From the NCBI GenBank assembly GCA_030040475.1, contig JASHTQ010000642.1, forward strand, positions 1-7,194: DNA of 7,194 bases, read 5' to 3'. Positions 5,152 to 7,194 of this stretch are shown in pieces. The translations under genes were made by a program, and so were the position numbers. The notes below the pieces were generated by a model. The model ran no database searches. It was not told the origin of the DNA and saw nothing but the letters and a program-made list of their open reading frames with translations. Each line of letters begins with the position of its first letter. The stretch's first letter is position 1. Source of the DNA: Streptosporangiaceae bacterium. GTDB taxonomy: Bacteria; Actinomycetota; Actinomycetes; Streptosporangiales; Streptosporangiaceae.

Positions 5152-6712
5152 CTTCCGTGATGTGATCCCGGGCACTCGGATACGCGCCGGCGCGGCCACG
5201 CTTGCCGCGCTGCAGGCCGAGATGGCCGCCGGTGCGCTAAGCTCCGCCACGCTGACCGGCTTCTACCTGCAGCGGATCAGCCGGCTCAACCCCGCGCTGC
5301 ACGCGGTCATCACGGTGAACGCCGACGCGGCGGCGCAGGCCCAGGCCCGCGACGAGGCCCGCGCCGCGAACGGGCCGCGCGGCCCGCTCGACGGCGTGCC
5401 CGTGCTGGTGAAGGACAACGTCCAGGCGGGCGGCATGCCGACCACCGCGGGCTCGCCGGCGCTGCTGACCTCCGAGCCCGACGACGCGTTCGTGGTCTCC
5501 AGGCTGCGCGAGGCCGGCGCGGTGGTCATCGGCAAGGCGAACCTGTCGGAGTGGGCGAACTTCCGCTCGACCCACTCGACCAGCGGCTGGTCGACGCTCG
5601 GCGGCCAGACCGCCAACCCGTACGCGCTGGACCGCAACCCGTCCGGCTCGAGCTCCGGCTCGGCGGCCGGCGTGGCGGCGGGGCTGGCGCCGATCGCCGT
5701 CGGCACCGAGACCGACGGCTCGATCGTCTGCCCGGCGAGCGCCTGCGGCATCGTCGGCATCAAGCCGACCAACGGCCTGGTCAGCCGGCGCGGCATCGTG
5801 CCGATCTCGCCGGTGCAGGACACCGCGGGGCCGATGGCCGTCTGCGTCGCCGACGCGGCGGCCCTGCTGTCCGTGATGGCCGCCGCCGACCCCGAAGATC
5901 CCATCTCACCGGCCGATGCGGATTTGGCCGAACGAGCGCGTGGTGGCAGGTCGGGCACCGCCTACTGCGACGCGTTGGATCCCGGCGCCCTCGAGGGTGC
6001 CAGGCTGGGCATCTGGCGCGCCGGTTCCGCCGCGGCCGGCGCCGCGACCACCGCGGTGCTCGACGATGCCGTCATGACGCTGCGCTCCCTCGGCGCGATC
6101 GTCACCGATCCCGTCGTCCTGCCGGGCGCGCAGAAGATCCACGAGCCGGAGTGGGGCGCGCTGTGCTGCGAGTTCAAGTACGGCATCAACGCGTACCTGG
6201 CCTACATCGCCGAGTTCGGCTTCGCCGGGGTGCTGCCGCGCACCCTGGCCGAGCTGATCGACTTCAACAAGCGGAACGCGGACCTGGTCCTCTCGCGCTT
6301 CGGCCAGGAGGTCTTCGAGCAGGCCGAGGTGACAGGCGGCGACCTTGCCGACCCCGAGTACCTGGCGCTGCGGCGTGAGGCCACCCGGCTGGCCAAGGCC
6401 TCGGTGGCCACGCCGCTTGCCGAGCACGGGCTCGAGGCCATCGTGGCGCTGACCGCCAACCCGGCCTGCCTGACCGACTACGTGCTCGGCGACCACGACG
6501 TGTTCCACACCTCGCGCCCGGCCGCGGTGGCCGGCTGCCCGTCGATCACGGTGCCGTTCGGGCACGTGTCCGGGCTGCCTGTCGGGGTGTCGTTCTTCGG
6601 GCCGCGCTGGACCGAGCCCCGGCTGATCGCCCTCGCCTACGCTTTCGAGCAGGCCACTCAGGTCCGCCAGCTGCCCTCCCTGCCGGCCAGCGTCACCGAG
6701 CCGCCCCGCTAA
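5144..6712 (+). CDS. Amidase-signature family hydrolase, peptide amidase-like
   Basis: This 522-residue enzyme is a complete amidase-signature (AS) protein that hydrolyses C-N amide bonds. The Ser-cisSer-Lys triad is visible: K90 in PVLVKDN, cis-Ser S169 in SGSSSGS, and nucleophile S193 in GTETDGSIVCPA. The S169-S193 spacing of 24 matches known members (FAAH 217/241, malonamidase E2 131/155). NLSEWANFRS (133-142), SGWSTLGGQTANPY (147-160) and PISPVQDTAGPM (220-231) resemble the bacterial peptide amidase branch (Stenotrophomonas PAM) more than GatA. No GatB or GatC lies nearby, so tRNA amidation is unlikely. There is no signal peptide, so it is probably cytoplasmic. ATG 5144 lacks a Shine-Dalgarno sequence and follows a TATTCT box by 6 bases, suggesting a leaderless mRNA. 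The 42-base gap from the IclR gene makes IclR control likely. The exact substrate cannot be read from sequence. Confidence 0.92.
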   Translation: MPDFRDVIPGTRIRAGAATLAALQAEMAAGALSSATLTGFYLQRISRLNPALHAVITVNADAAAQAQARDEARAANGPRGPLDGVPVLVKDNVQAGGMPTTAGSPALLTSEPDDAFVVSRLREAGAVVIGKANLSEWANFRSTHSTSGWSTLGGQTANPYALDRNPSGSSSGSAAGVAAGLAPIAVGTETDGSIVCPASACGIVGIKPTNGLVSRRGIVPISPVQDTAGPMAVCVADAAALLSVMAAADPEDPISPADADLAERARGGRSGTAYCDALDPGALEGARLGIWRAGSAAAGAATTAVLDDAVMTLRSLGAIVTDPVVLPGAQKIHEPEWGALCCEFKYGINAYLAYIAEFGFAGVLPRTLAELIDFNKRNADLVLSRFGQEVFEQAEVTGGDLADPEYLALRREATRLAKASVATPLAEHGLEAIVALTANPACLTDYVLGDHDVFHTSRPAAVAGCPSITVPFGHVSGLPVGVSFFGPRWTEPRLIALAYAFEQATQVRQLPSLPASVTEPPR

Positions 6713-6726
6713 TCCGCCCCGTTAAT
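6701..6726 (+). repeat. 13-base tandem duplication spanning the amidase stop codon
   Basis: CCGCCCCGCTAAT (6701-6713) is followed directly by CCGCCCCGTTAAT (6714-6726), one mismatch in 13. The first copy contains the real stop codon TAA (6710-6712); the second carries a TAA in another frame. It looks like a slippage duplication of the gene end. Confidence 0.85.
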
Positions 6727-6756
6727 CCCCTGGCCAGCGCGCTGCAGATCCCGCGA

Positions 6757-6762
6757 TAACCT
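6757..6762 (+). promoter_or_regulatory. -10 box of a leaderless-type promoter for mshC
   Basis: TAACCT (TAnnnT) ends 7 bases before the mshC ATG at 6770, so transcription should start at or next to the ATG. No Shine-Dalgarno sequence precedes the start. No clear -35 is visible at the expected distance. Independent transcription from the amidase gene is therefore likely. Confidence 0.5.
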
Positions 6763-6769
6763 GACGAAC

Positions 6770-7194
6770 ATGGATTCTTGGCGCCGCGCGGATGTTCCGG
6801 TGCTCCCGGGAAGCGGTCCGGCGCCCCGGCTGCACGACACGGTCTCCGGTGAACTCGTCCTGGCCTCGGCGGGCCCGGTGGCCACGCTGTACGCCTGCGG
6901 CATCACCCCGTACGACGCGACGCACATCGGCCACGCCGCCACCTACACCGCCTGGGACCTGCTGGTGCGCGCCTGGCTGGACGCCGCGCCGCAGGGCGCC
7001 GGGCAGGCCCGCTTCACCGTGCTGTACGTGCAGAACGTGACCGACGTCGACGACCCGCTGCTCGAGCGGGCGGAGCGGGACGGCGAGGACTGGCGCGAGC
7101 TGGCCGGCCGGGAGATCCAGCGGTACCGCGCCGACATGGAGGCGCTGCGCGTCCTGCCGCCCGCGCACCTGATCGGCGCGGTCGAGGCGCTGCC
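6770..7194 (+). CDS. mshC: Cysteine:GlcN-Ins ligase, mycothiol biosynthesis, N-terminal 141 residues (runs off right edge)
   Basis: MshC joins L-cysteine, through a cysteinyl-adenylate, to GlcN-inositol in the cytoplasm, the penultimate step of mycothiol synthesis. It is a paralogue of class I cysteinyl-tRNA synthetase. Seen here are [18 protein letters not shown] (42-59), containing C43 (probable zinc ligand) and a perfect HIGH adenylation motif (52-55), then [16 protein letters not shown] (86-101) and MEALRVLPP (123-131). These distinguish MshC from CysS, which has VCGPTVYD-type sequence at this point. The N-terminal extension (1-38, with [14 protein letters not shown]) also fits MshC. The stretch between DLLVRAWLD and YVQNVTD (about 72-83, [10 protein letters not shown]) looks a few residues longer than in the members I remember. 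ATG 6770 fits the family N-terminus and a leaderless promoter. The KMSKS half of the protein is outside the window. Confidence 0.95.
   Translation, partial: MDSWRRADVPVLPGSGPAPRLHDTVSGELVLASAGPVATLYACGITPYDATHIGHAATYTAWDLLVRAWLDAAPQGAGQARFTVLYVQNVTDVDDPLLERAERDGEDWRELAGREIQRYRADMEALRVLPPAHLIGAVEAL

Noticed and set aside
5906..6565. 219-codon minus-strand open frame inside the amidase gene
   Set aside because: It is an antisense shadow; the amidase catalytic triad and full-length domain are on the plus strand.
5144..6712. Naming the amidase gatA
   Set aside because: The sequence around the triad resembles peptide amidases, and no gatB or gatC is nearby.

Overview
The window is very GC-rich and densely coded, with strongly GC-biased third codon positions. 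The gene running off the right edge is recognisably mshC, a mycothiol biosynthesis gene, and mycothiol is made only by actinomycetes. The source is therefore an actinomycete; I cannot name the genus from the sequence alone.

Layout: two gene blocks diverge from a 141-base intergenic region at 2460-2600. The left block is read leftwards: a small four-helix membrane protein (2459-1965), a DapA/N-acetylneuraminate-lyase family aldolase (1968-1075, GTGA overlap with its upstream neighbour), a lipoprotein solute-binding protein of the polar amino acid ABC type (974-93), and the first 29 codons of an unidentified gene (89-1) starting 3 bases after the binding-protein stop. The simplest reading is a small-molecule uptake and catabolism operon, but no permease or ATPase is visible here.

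The right block is read rightwards. It starts with two membrane-embedded peptidase-like proteins: a CPBP (Abi) family protein (2601-3455) and an M50B-type HExxH protein (3508-4242). They are joined by four tandem 14-base repeats that form a ladder of overlapping five-codon mini-ORFs. Next comes an IclR-family regulator (4316-5101) with a good sigma-70-type promoter and an inverted repeat inside it. An amidase-signature enzyme resembling peptide amidases (5144-6712) follows; its start lies 6 bases after a TATTCT box and inside a perfect 14-base palindrome. The last gene is mshC (6770 to the edge), also with a leaderless-type start. IclR and the amidase probably form a regulator/target pair.

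No RNA genes, CRISPR arrays, insertion sequences or phage genes were seen, and no gene-free stretch exceeds 300 bases. The most unusual structure is the GTGA mini-ORF ladder at 3452-3511. A second small tandem duplication also spans a stop codon, at the end of the amidase gene.
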